From the NCBI GenBank assembly GCA_036403155.1, contig DASWRM010000079.1:62001-126000 (forward strand): 64,000 bases of DNA, in the 5' to 3' direction. The notes under the pieces are model-generated. The model did not search any database, had not been told where the DNA came from, and saw nothing but the letters and a program-made list of their open reading frames with translations. The position numbers were made by a program, and so were the translations under genes. The DNA comes from Gaiellales bacterium (GTDB taxonomy: Bacteria; Actinomycetota; Thermoleophilia; Gaiellales; JAICJC01). Below, in pieces: positions 32,178 through 40,195 of this stretch (position 1 is the stretch's first letter; the number at the start of each line of letters is the position of its first letter).

Positions 32178-33752
32178 ATGGCAGCAACGGCACCGTCGCC
32201 GACTCGTGGCGGTGAGTTGGGCGAGCGGCGGCTCGGGACGATCCACGCGGTCGCGCAGGCGCTCGCGATCGGGCCCATGTTCTCGGTCGCGCTCGTGTTG
32301 GGAGGGGTGTCCCGCCCCGATATCGGCGCCGGCTGGAACGCCGCGCTGGCGGTGCTGGTCGCCGGCGCGGGAGTGCTCGCCATCGCCTACTCGCTGTCGC
32401 TGTTCGCGCGGCAGTTCGCGGGTGCGGGAGCCGTCTATGAGTATCTCACCCACGGCGCGCACCCAAGTCTCGGCATCTTCACGGCCGGCATCTTCTTCGT
32501 CGGCACGCTGTTCCTCGGCGGCGGCGGCATCTACCTCGGGCTCGGCATCCTCGCCAACGGCTTCTGGGCCGCCCACATCGGCGATGCGAGCAACGCACCG
32601 GCCTGGTGGGTGCTCGGCGGCATCGCGCTCGCCATCGTGCTCGCCCTCAACTACCTCGGCGTTCGCATCGCGATCCGCGCCATGCTCACGTTCGCGGCCA
32701 TCTCGTTCATCCCCATGCTGCTCCTGGCACTGATCATCATCGTCAAGGACGGCGAGGGCGGAAACACGCTGACGATGTTCAACCCGGGCGAGACGTCGCT
32801 GTTCGGCGTCACGGGCGGCGGTGTGCTGGGCGGCGTGCTGCTCGGCATCCTGCTCTTCGTCGGCTTCGAGGCGGCCGCGTCGATCGGCGAGGAGAGCGCC
32901 GACCCGCATCGCTCGATCCCCCGGGCACTGCTCTGGACGGTCGGCGTCTCGAGCGTCTTCTTCGTGATCATGGCCTACGCGTTCTCGATCGGCTACGGCA
33001 AGGGCGCCGTCTCGCAGGGCGCGTGGGCGTTCTCGACCGGCCCCGTGGACGAGATGGCGACGAAGTACGTGGGCAGCTGGTACGCGACGATCCTGGACAT
33101 GGTGGTCATCCTGGACGCACTGGCGCTTGCGCTCGCCATCTGCGTGACGATCGGCCGCGGCTACTTCGCGCTCGCGCGCGACGGCCTCCTGCCCTCGGCG
33201 TTCGCGCGCACGTCCCGGCACAACACCCCGTGGGTGGGGAACCTGATGGTCGCCGTCGGCGGCATCGGCCTTGCCGTGCTGGTCAGCCTGATGAACTACG
33301 GCACCAAGTTCACGATCCCAACGCCCAAGGGCTCGGTGCCGCTGTTCCCGAACGACGAGTTTGCGACGTTCATCGTGTCGGCCACCGCGGGGTCGTTCGT
33401 GATCGAGCTGGTGTACCTGATCCTGGCCGTTGTGGCGGTTCGCCTGCTGGTGCGCAACCAGGCGGCGGCGTGGTGGCAGTACCTTGTGGTGCTGGTCGCG
33501 ATCGCGACCCCGATCCTGGGGTTCTACGGCGCGCTCAACCCCGATCCGCACGACCGCTCGAACTACAACTGGGAGGCCCTGTACTGGGGGCTGATCGTCG
33601 TGGTGCTCTCCGGCGTCTGGTTCGCCATCTGCCGGGCGATGTTCCCCGACCGCGTCCGCAACGCCGCGATGCACGCCGCCGACCACCAGGGCGTGCCGCC
33701 GCTCGACGAGAACGTCGACTTCACGCCGGCGCCTCCCGACAGCACGATCTGA
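32178..33752 (+). CDS. APC family amino acid/amine permease
   Basis: The 524-residue membrane protein has about twelve hydrophobic spans. It includes the APC signature region near the first helices (TIHAVAQALAIGPMFSVALVLGG) and the conserved GFEAAASIGEESADPHRSIPRAL of the sixth to seventh helix region. Substrates of the family are amino acids, polyamines and related amines. The ATG at 32178 has GAGGAGGGA upstream. It is divergent from the GntR gene and shares its operator motif, so its substrate is probably the inducer's source. Confidence 0.92.
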   Translation: MAATAPSPTRGGELGERRLGTIHAVAQALAIGPMFSVALVLGGVSRPDIGAGWNAALAVLVAGAGVLAIAYSLSLFARQFAGAGAVYEYLTHGAHPSLGIFTAGIFFVGTLFLGGGGIYLGLGILANGFWAAHIGDASNAPAWWVLGGIALAIVLALNYLGVRIAIRAMLTFAAISFIPMLLLALIIIVKDGEGGNTLTMFNPGETSLFGVTGGGVLGGVLLGILLFVGFEAAASIGEESADPHRSIPRALLWTVGVSSVFFVIMAYAFSIGYGKGAVSQGAWAFSTGPVDEMATKYVGSWYATILDMVVILDALALALAICVTIGRGYFALARDGLLPSAFARTSRHNTPWVGNLMVAVGGIGLAVLVSLMNYGTKFTIPTPKGSVPLFPNDEFATFIVSATAGSFVIELVYLILAVVAVRLLVRNQAAAWWQYLVVLVAIATPILGFYGALNPDPHDRSNYNWEALYWGLIVVVLSGVWFAICRAMFPDRVRNAAMHAADHQGVPPLDENVDFTPAPPDSTI

Positions 33753-33765
33753 CCTTCGAGCGCAT

Positions 33766-33800
33766 CGCCCCGGCGGCCGTCAGCCGACGCCGCCGGGGCG
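33766..33800. terminator. Bidirectional terminator-like hairpin
   Basis: CGCCCCGGCGG and CCGCCGGGGCG form a perfect 11-bp GC stem around a 13-base loop, between the convergent permease and aminotransferase genes. There is no T-tract, so termination on either strand is plausible but not certain. Confidence 0.55.
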
Positions 33801-33834
33801 TGGCCTCGATCTGCCCAGTGCGCGCTGCTGCCGC

Positions 33835-35094
33835 TCAGACGCGCGCGGGCGCCACGGCGGAGAGCGTCTCCGCGAACACGTCCGCGACGCGCGCGATCTC
33901 GTCCTCGTCGATCACGAACGCCGGCGACACCTGAAGCGAATGGCCGGCGAGCCCGCGGGTGAGAACGCCGCGGTCGCGGCACCCCCGGACGAGCCGCTCG
34001 ACGAGACCGGGGTCGGCCGCGCGCGCCTCGCCGTCGATCTCGACCGCGGCCAGCAGACCGACGCCGCTTCGCACCTCGTGCACCAGGGGCAGCTCCGCGA
34101 GCGGCTGCATGGCCTCGTGCAGCACCGGCTCCAGGCGCGACACGCGCTCGACCAGGCCCTCCCGCTCGATCACGTCGAGGTTGGCGAGCCCGGCCACGCA
34201 GACGCTCGGATGGCCGGAGTACGTGTAGCCGTGCCGGAACATCGCTCCGCCGGGCGCAGACCAGAACGGCTCCTGCACCCGCGGTGACGCGATCACGGCG
34301 CCGAGCGGCAGGTAGCCGGAGGTGATGCCCTTCGCGCACGTGATCATGTCGGGCGTGATGCCGAACCGGTGGCTGCCGAACCAGGTGCCCAGGCGGCCGA
34401 AGCCGCAGATCACCTCGTCGGCGATCAGCAGCACGTCGTGCCGGCGGCAGAGCTCCTGGACGCGATCCCAGTACCCGGGAGCGGGCGCGAACACGCCGCC
34501 GGCGCCGATCACCGGCTCGCCGATGAACGCTGCGATGCGGTCGCCCTGCTCGACGAACACCTGCTCGAGCGCGTCGGTGTCGTCACTGCCGACCGAGACC
34601 GTGTCCGGAATCAGCGCGCCGATGCCCTCGCGGTTGGCCGGGATGCCGGCCAGGCTGGTGCCATACGCGTTCATGCCGTGGTAGCTGCGCTCGCGGTGCA
34701 CGATCAACCGCTTCTCGGGCTTGTCGAGCGCCGACCAGTAGCGGAGCGCGAGCTTGCTCGCCGTGTCGACCGCGTCGGAGCCGCCGCTGGTGAAGAACAC
34801 GGCGCCGCCGGCCACGGGCGCCAGCGCAGCAACCCGCTCAGCCAGCTCGATCGCCGGGCGGTTCGCGGTGCTTCCGAAGACGTCGTATGCCTCGAGCTCA
34901 CGCATCTGCGCGGCCACGGCGTCGCTGATCTCGGCGCGGCCATGGCCGATCGCGCAGTACCAGAGACCGCCCTTCGCGTCGATGTACTCGCGACCCTGGT
35001 CGTCCCAGACGCGCGCGCCGCGCCCCTTCGCGATCACCAGCTCGTCGTCCTTGACGGCGGCCATATCGGCGAACGGATGCCAGAGGCTGCTCAT
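33835..35094 (-). CDS. Class III (omega) aminotransferase, PLP-dependent
   Basis: The 419-residue product has the class III pattern: GLWYCAIGHGRAEI, FFTSGGSDAVDTASKLA for the phosphate loop, ADEVICGFGRLGTWFG with the PLP Asp, and TCAKGITSGYLPLGAV with the Schiff-base Lys. It would move an amino group from a primary amine such as GABA or another omega-amine to a keto acid. The ATG overlaps the PuuD-like stop (ATGA). The permease-hydrolase-aminotransferase order resembles the lower half of Puu-type polyamine pathways. Confidence 0.92.
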   Translation of the reverse strand: MSSLWHPFADMAAVKDDELVIAKGRGARVWDDQGREYIDAKGGLWYCAIGHGRAEISDAVAAQMRELEAYDVFGSTANRPAIELAERVAALAPVAGGAVFFTSGGSDAVDTASKLALRYWSALDKPEKRLIVHRERSYHGMNAYGTSLAGIPANREGIGALIPDTVSVGSDDTDALEQVFVEQGDRIAAFIGEPVIGAGGVFAPAPGYWDRVQELCRRHDVLLIADEVICGFGRLGTWFGSHRFGITPDMITCAKGITSGYLPLGAVIASPRVQEPFWSAPGGAMFRHGYTYSGHPSVCVAGLANLDVIEREGLVERVSRLEPVLHEAMQPLAELPLVHEVRSGVGLLAAVEIDGEARAADPGLVERLVRGCRDRGVLTRGLAGHSLQVSPAFVIDEDEIARVADVFAETLSAVAPARV

Positions 35095-35804
35095 GCTGCG
35101 GACGATACCAGCGCCCGGAACAGGCTCGCGCCGCCGCCCTCGGCGTCGGCGTCGGGATGCCAGAGCACCCCCACGCAGAACCGCCGCGCGGGATCCTCGA
35201 GGCCCTCGGCGACGCCGTCTGGCACCGACGTCGCGCTGACCACCAGCCCCTCGCCGATACGGTCTGCGCCCTGGTGGTGGTGCGAGTGCACCGTGGCCCG
35301 CTCGCCGACGATCGAGCGGAGGCGTGAGCCATCCTCGGTAACGATCTCGTGGACGCCGTAGGTCGCGTCGTCCTCGCGGTGGGGGCGCTGGTCGAGGCGG
35401 TCGGCCAGGTGCTGCTCGAGCGTGCCGCCGCGCGCGACGTTCAGCACCTGGAATCCCCGGCAGATGGCAAGCACGGGCATGTCACGGTCGAGCGCGCGAC
35501 GCATCAGCGAGAGCTCCACCGCGTCGCGGCGCTCGTGGCGCGGACCGGTGCGCTCGTGGCGCTCGGCGCCGTACTCCTCCGGCGCCACGTCGTCGCCACC
35601 GACGAACACCATCCCATCGAGCAGGTCGAGCACGTCATCCGGATCGTCGACGAGGTGAGGATCGGCCGGGATCACCAGCGGACGCCCCCCGGCCAGGCGG
35701 GTGCCCTCGATGTAGCCGTGAAACGTCACCGCCGCGCGGGCGCGCCACGTGCCGACCTGGACATCGGTCCAGTAGCTGGTTATCCCGATCGTGGGGCGGT
35801 TCAA
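35091..35804 (-). CDS. Gamma-glutamyl-gamma-aminobutyrate hydrolase-like class I amidotransferase (PuuD/TdnT type)
   Basis: The 237-residue product is a stand-alone glutamine-amidotransferase-fold hydrolase. It shows IGITSYW at the start, the nucleophile Cys in VLAICRGFQVLNVARGGTLEQH, and the His in GVLWHPDAD, where the usual WHPE is WHPD. PuuD removes the glutamyl group from gamma-glutamyl-GABA. In aniline clusters the related TdnT works with a glutamine-synthetase-like ligase, and such a ligase is encoded at 19051. The start is TTG at 35804, overlapping the permease TGA as TTGA. No ATG or GTG fits the family N-terminus. Confidence 0.87.
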   Translation of the reverse strand: MNRPTIGITSYWTDVQVGTWRARAAVTFHGYIEGTRLAGGRPLVIPADPHLVDDPDDVLDLLDGMVFVGGDDVAPEEYGAERHERTGPRHERRDAVELSLMRRALDRDMPVLAICRGFQVLNVARGGTLEQHLADRLDQRPHREDDATYGVHEIVTEDGSRLRSIVGERATVHSHHHQGADRIGEGLVVSATSVPDGVAEGLEDPARRFCVGVLWHPDADAEGGGASLFRALVSSAA

Positions 35805-37339
35805 TCGCCTGCCGTCGCCGCCGTCGAGGCTGCCGCCGGCGAGAGCGGGATGTCGACGCTGCGCTGCCGAAGCCCGGTGCCGGCGATGTAGCCGATCAGC
35901 GCGAAGGCGATCACGAGCGCGAGCGTCCCCAGGGTGAACACCTCGAACCGCAGCCGCGAGACGCCCCAGTAATCCTTGAACCCGTAGTCGGCACCGAAGA
36001 GGTACTCCAGCGTGTCGGGGAAGATCGCCACCCAGGAGCCCATCAGCGTCCAGAAGGTGCAGATCCCTCCGACGATCCAGAGCCCCGCGTTTCCGCCGCT
36101 GACGAGGAACACCCGCGGTAGGTGCGGGTGCGAGTACCGCAGCTTGATCAGCGTGGGGAAGATCAGGATGTAGGACACCAGCGTTGTCGAGATGGCCATG
36201 TACAGCACGACGGCGAACGTGTCGGCCTCGCTGCTCGACAGCAGCTTCACGGCGAGCACCATGAAGATCGTCGACGTGACGCCGGAGAGCACGTTCACGC
36301 GGACGGGGGTGCCGAACCGCTCGTTGAACACGCCGAACCAGGGGAAGAAGGCGCCGTCGTAGGCGGCGACGGCCTGGATCCGGTCCGAGCCCATCATCCA
36401 GACGGCACCAGACGTGACGAGGGCGAAGATGAACCCGAGCGCCATCAGGTCGGTCAGGAAGTTCTGAGCTCCGCCGTAGACGCCGAACATCGTGTGCACC
36501 GCGTCCATGAAGCCGCCGATGCCCGTGATCTTGGACGACGGCAGCACCGCGACGATGCCGAAGATCGGAATCGCGTAGGCCACGGCCGAGATGACCGCGC
36601 TCTTGGCGACCGAGCGCGGCACGTCCCGCTGCGGGTCGACCATCTCCTCGGCCGCGCCGTTCTGCAGCTCGAAGCCGACGAAGCCGAAGATCAGCAGCGG
36701 GACGAGGCCGATGAAGGTACCGGCCGTCGGCTTGAAGTCGCCGGCGCCATAGCCGTGAATGCCGTGCTTGATCGCGTAGACGACCACGGTCACCGAGAAC
36801 AAGCCGAGCACGAGGAACCGGATGATCGCGCCGGCGTTGGGGATCCACTTGCCGCGGCGAAGCGACACGATGGCGACGCCGATGCTGATCCAGATGAAGA
36901 CGAACTTGAAGGCATAGTCGCCGACCGTGCCGTTCCCGACGCCGTGGATGTTCGAGCTCCACGCCTCGGTGGCGGTGAAGCACAGCGAGCCGCCGACCCA
37001 GAAGGGGTTGGTCACCCAGTACAGGACCGCGCCGATTCCCGCGGCGAGCCGGCCCCAGCAGAGCTTCATCCACTCGTACGGGCCGCCCTCCTGAGGAAAC
37101 GCCGTCCCCAGTTCGGCCATCAGCAGGGCGTACGGGAACATGAAGAAGACCACGAGGAAGACGACCCACGTGAAGGCCTGCGCGCCGTAGCTCGCCGCCT
37201 GCCCCAGCAGGTCGAGGCCGACGATCGCGCAGACGGTGAAGAACACCATGTCCAGATGGCGCAGGCTCTTGACCAGCTTCGCCCTCTCATGGAGCGCGAG
37301 CTCAGTGGTCTGCTCGACCGGCGCGTCGTACGTTGCCAT
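35801..37339 (-). CDS. APC family amino acid/amine permease
   Basis: The 512-residue product has about twelve membrane spans, with HLDMVFFTVCAIVGLDLLG in the first helix, FPQEGGPYEWMKLCWGRLAAG, and GFVGFELQNGAAEEMVDPQRDVPRSV as the family signature. It differs clearly from the permease at 32178. The ATG at 37339 is backed by GGGAGG eight bases upstream. The upstream frame to 37366 is not needed. It is the first gene of an operon with the PuuD-like hydrolase and the aminotransferase. Confidence 0.92.
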   Translation of the reverse strand: MATYDAPVEQTTELALHERAKLVKSLRHLDMVFFTVCAIVGLDLLGQAASYGAQAFTWVVFLVVFFMFPYALLMAELGTAFPQEGGPYEWMKLCWGRLAAGIGAVLYWVTNPFWVGGSLCFTATEAWSSNIHGVGNGTVGDYAFKFVFIWISIGVAIVSLRRGKWIPNAGAIIRFLVLGLFSVTVVVYAIKHGIHGYGAGDFKPTAGTFIGLVPLLIFGFVGFELQNGAAEEMVDPQRDVPRSVAKSAVISAVAYAIPIFGIVAVLPSSKITGIGGFMDAVHTMFGVYGGAQNFLTDLMALGFIFALVTSGAVWMMGSDRIQAVAAYDGAFFPWFGVFNERFGTPVRVNVLSGVTSTIFMVLAVKLLSSSEADTFAVVLYMAISTTLVSYILIFPTLIKLRYSHPHLPRVFLVSGGNAGLWIVGGICTFWTLMGSWVAIFPDTLEYLFGADYGFKDYWGVSRLRFEVFTLGTLALVIAFALIGYIAGTGLRQRSVDIPLSPAAASTAATAGD

Positions 37340-37428
37340 TGGTTCCTCCCGATCTGAGTTCGTCACGGCGACGGTACGCGACGATGTGGCGGCTGTCCAG
37401 GAAGGCCGGACACAGGCCGCCGCGCCGT

Positions 37429-37914
37429 TCAGAACGACGTGAGCGTGTTCAGCGTCGCGGTGCCGCGTTCGAGCGTCTGGCGCTCGATCTGGCGCATGCG
37501 CCGGCCCATCGAGCGCTCGAGCGCATGGCCGGCCGAGTCCGCCAGCGCGCGGCCCGCGTCGGTGAGCTGCGTGCGGCCGTGTGGGCCGGTGCGCTCGACG
37601 TAGCCCCGGGCGGCAAGGCGGAGTGCGATCTGCTTGGCCTGGCTGGGGCTGGCCGCGAGTTGCTCGGAGAGCGAGCGGGTGGTGAGCGCCTGCTGGTTCT
37701 CGGGGTCGCTGAGCAGCATCAGCGCGTAGAGCTCCATCGGGCGCAGGTTGACGTCCCGCGCCGTCTCGAGGACGGCGCGGTCGAGAGAGCGAAGCAGCCG
37801 CAACCCCGCCGGCACACCGGTGGGCGTCTCCGGTGTAGCGGGAGGGGGGGAAGGCACAAGCGCGAGCCGTACGGCGTTGCGGCTGTCGGGGTGGGTCACG
37901 CCCATGGCGGGCAT
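37429..37914 (-). CDS. MarR family transcriptional regulator
   Basis: The 161-residue product has a winged helix: LRPMELYALMLLSDPENQQALTTRSLSEQLAASPSQAKQIALRLAARGYVERTGPHGRTQLTDAGRALAD. A C-terminal helix for dimerisation follows. The first 30 residues are Pro-rich and low-complexity, and the ATG at 37905 is an alternative start. It lies 89 bases upstream of the permease-led operon on the same strand and may control it in response to a small aromatic or amine ligand, as is usual for this family. Confidence 0.85.
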   Translation of the reverse strand: MPAMGVTHPDSRNAVRLALVPSPPPATPETPTGVPAGLRLLRSLDRAVLETARDVNLRPMELYALMLLSDPENQQALTTRSLSEQLAASPSQAKQIALRLAARGYVERTGPHGRTQLTDAGRALADSAGHALERSMGRRMRQIERQTLERGTATLNTLTSF

Positions 37915-38077
37915 CTTGACCGACCCGCCCGCGGATTGCCCTCGCCGTTTTGCGGTATTTCGACGGAGGGGCTGGGGGGCGATCAGAGGCCGTCGCCGAC
38001 GCTCACACCGAGCGAAGGGAGCACGCCGCCGGCCACCATCCGCACCGATCGCGGCGGCCAGTCAAGCTGTCGCCGCG

Positions 38078-38221
38078 TCAGTGACGGCGGCGTCGATCGG
38101 TCGCGTCGTAGACGTGGCGTCCGCAATTTGGGCATGCCTTCGGCGGTGGAAATACCCCGAGCCGCTTGCCACAGTGCGGGCACTTCAGCCGCGGGGCGAA
38201 CCTGTGCCAGAACCCCTTCAC
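38078..38221 (-). CDS. Small zinc-ribbon protein, 47 aa
   Basis: From the GTG at 38221 the product reads VKGFWHRFAPRLKCPHCGKRLGVFPPPKACPNCGRHVYDATDRRRRH, with two CPxCG knuckles 15 residues apart forming a zinc ribbon and a basic tail. AGGTGG upstream of the GTG is a weak Shine-Dalgarno. A longer frame to 38323 adds residues without features. No function can be assigned, but the paired knuckles are unlikely by chance. Confidence 0.5.
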   Translation of the reverse strand: MKGFWHRFAPRLKCPHCGKRLGVFPPPKACPNCGRHVYDATDRRRRH

Positions 38222-38379
38222 GCCGGAACCACCTTCGGCTCGCTGGGCCATCGCCGGCGGCGCTGGCAACCTCGCTGGGCCGCGAGGTCCGCGCATGGTA
38301 CGCCCCGCCGAATTTGAGCGCAAGGGCGGCCACGGCCTTGGCCGGCGCTGCTACCGCATCGCCATGCGGGTTAGGGCTA

Positions 38380-38463
38380 TGCGGATGAGAGGACTTGAAC
38401 CTCCACGACCTTACGGCCACACGGACCTGAACCGTGCGCGTCTACCAATTCCGCCACATCCGC
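38380..38463 (-). tRNA. tRNA-Leu (CAG anticodon)
   Basis: On the minus strand GCGGATG (5' end at 38463) pairs with CATCCGC at 38381-38387. The D-arm has TGGCGGAATTGGTAGACGC, the anticodon stem-loop is CACGG-TTCAGGT-CCGTG, and a long variable arm is followed by the GGTTCAAGTCC T-arm. The anticodon is CAG, and the long variable arm confirms a class II tRNA. The discriminator is A and CCA is not encoded. No integrase or repeat is seen beside it. Confidence 0.95.
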
Positions 38464-38477
38464 GGGGAACGACGATT

Positions 38478-39671
38478 CTAGCGAGGGTTGCAGGCGCCTG
38501 CGAGCAGCTCCTCGACCTCCGCGCCCGAGTAGCCCAGCTCGCGCAGGACGTCTTCGCCATGCTCTCCGAGGCGAGGCGGCGGGAGCCTGCTGCCGGGCCG
38601 GTCGGCCCCGAACCGCATCGGCGAGCGCACAAGGCCGATCTCCCCGGCGCTTGGGTGCTCGACACGCTCGACCATGTGCGCCGCCGGGCCTGCGAACGCC
38701 TCCGGAATCGTCAGCACGGGCCCGCCGGGAACGTGCGCCCGCTCGAGCACCCTGTTCCATTCCTCGATCGTCCGCTCGGCGATCAGCTCGCGCAGCAGCG
38801 GGACGAGGATGTCCCGCCCCTGCACCCGCCCGGCGTTCGTCTGCCACCTCGGCTCGGTCGCCAGGTCTTCCCGCCCGGCCTCCGTGCAGAAGCGCCGGAA
38901 GTGGTCGTCCGTGCCGACCGCCAGGTTGATGTAGCCGTCGGCCGCCCGAAACGTCTCGTACGGGACGATCGACGGATGGGCGTTGCCGAGCCGCTCCGGG
39001 GTCATGCCGCTGATCAGCCAGTCGCCGGCTCTGTTTGCGAGCCAGGCAACCTGGGCGTCGAGCAGTGAGATCTCGCACGCCCGCCCCGTGCCCGTCCGTT
39101 CTCGCTCGCACAGCGCGGCGATCACCGCCGAGGACGCGAACAGTCCGGCAACGATGTCGGAAATGGCAACGGCCACCTTCATCGGTTCGCCGCGTGGCTC
39201 TCCGGTGATGCTCATGATGCCGCCGATGCCCTGCATCAAGAAGTCGTATCCCGGCTTGTCCGCGTCCGGCCCGTCCGATGGGTACCCCGAGATCGTGCAA
39301 TGGACGGCGCGCGGGTTGCGCGCGTGGATGGCGTCCGCGTCGACGCCGTAGCGGGTAGCCGCGGCGGGCAGGAAGTTGTGCAGCACCGCATCGCTGCGCT
39401 CGGCCAGCCTGCCGACCACCTCGCGGCCGCGCTCGTCGCGCAGGTCGACGGCGATCGAGCGCTTGTTGCGGTTCACCTGCATGAAGTAGGCGCTCTCGCC
39501 GCCCTCGAACGGCGGGCCCCACCGGCGGCTGCCGTCGCCGTCGCCCGGCCGCTCGACCTTGACGACGTCGGCGCCCAGGTCGCCGAGCATCATCGTGCAG
39601 AACGGCCCTGCCAGCACCTGCGTCAGGTCGAGGACGCGGAGGCCGGCCAGCGGCAGTGGCTGCCCGGTCAG
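38478..39671 (-). CDS. Family III CoA transferase (CaiB/BaiF type)
   Basis: The 397-residue product matches family III CoA transferases from the N-terminus LPLAGLRVLDLTQVLAGPFCTMMLGDLGADVVKVERPGDGD onward. It also has VNRNKRSIAVDL, PGYDFLMQG (with the catalytic Asp) and GRACEISLLDA. It moves CoA between carboxylic acids; the acids are unknown. The family N-terminus is reached only by starting at a CTG at 39671 that overlaps the bcp TGA (CTGA). The nearest other candidate is a GTG about 17 codons into bcp. The tRNA-Leu lies just downstream. Confidence 0.88.
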   Translation of the reverse strand: MTGQPLPLAGLRVLDLTQVLAGPFCTMMLGDLGADVVKVERPGDGDGSRRWGPPFEGGESAYFMQVNRNKRSIAVDLRDERGREVVGRLAERSDAVLHNFLPAAATRYGVDADAIHARNPRAVHCTISGYPSDGPDADKPGYDFLMQGIGGIMSITGEPRGEPMKVAVAISDIVAGLFASSAVIAALCERERTGTGRACEISLLDAQVAWLANRAGDWLISGMTPERLGNAHPSIVPYETFRAADGYINLAVGTDDHFRRFCTEAGREDLATEPRWQTNAGRVQGRDILVPLLRELIAERTIEEWNRVLERAHVPGGPVLTIPEAFAGPAAHMVERVEHPSAGEIGLVRSPMRFGADRPGSRLPPPRLGEHGEDVLRELGYSGAEVEELLAGACNPR

Positions 39672-40147
39672 CTCCGCGCCTCGGCGGTCATCTTCTCGAC
39701 CTCGCGGAGCGCCCACTCGGTGTGCTCGTCGGGCTTGACCCGGCGCTTGATGGCGGCGAGCTTGCCCTCGGCGTCGACGATGAACGTCGAGCGCTCGATG
39801 CCCATGTAGGTCTTGCCGTAGTTGGTCTTCTCGACCCAGACGCCGTAGTCCTCGGCCATCCGGTGCTCCGTGTCGGCGAGCAGCGGGAACGGAAGGTCGT
39901 ACTTCTGCTTGAACTTCACGTGCGACGCCCGGTCCTGCGGGCTGACGCCGATCACGGCGGCCCCGATCCGCTCGAACTCGCGCCAGCTGTCGCGGATGCT
40001 GCTCGCCTGCCGCGTGCATCCCGGCGTGTCGTCCTTCGGATAGAAGTAGATCACCGCCGGCCGGCCCTTCAGCGAGTCGAGGCTGACCGTCTCACCGGTG
40101 TCGGACTCGAGCGAGAACGGAGGTGCTGGCGTGCCGGGTTCGAGCAT
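39668..40147 (-). CDS. bcp: Peroxiredoxin, Bcp/thiol peroxidase type
   Basis: The 159-residue product reads PAPPFSLESDTGETVSLDSLKGRPAVIYFYPKDDTPGCTRQASSIRD, a Bcp/PrxQ peroxiredoxin that reduces hydroperoxides. The peroxidatic Cys is in PGCT. The resolving Cys that usually follows five residues later is Ser here (GCTRQASS), so it would act as a 1-Cys enzyme or use an outside thiol. The ATG at 40147 has CCAGGAG nine bases upstream. Its stop overlaps the proposed CTG start of the CoA transferase. Confidence 0.93.
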   Translation of the reverse strand: MLEPGTPAPPFSLESDTGETVSLDSLKGRPAVIYFYPKDDTPGCTRQASSIRDSWREFERIGAAVIGVSPQDRASHVKFKQKYDLPFPLLADTEHRMAEDYGVWVEKTNYGKTYMGIERSTFIVDAEGKLAAIKRRVKPDEHTEWALREVEKMTAEARS

Positions 40148-40195
40148 CGAAACTCCTGGGGCGGGCGCGGATGGCCGGTACTCTAGTTCGCAGCA

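Noticed and set aside
31440-33686. Very long open frames antisense to the permease and regulator
   Set aside because: They are low-complexity Arg/Ala/His-rich shadows typical of GC-rich coding DNA and conflict with clear genes.
38324-38480. Integration site at tRNA-Leu
   Set aside because: There is no integrase or direct repeat of the tRNA end. Neighbours are a small zinc-ribbon gene and a housekeeping-like CoA transferase.
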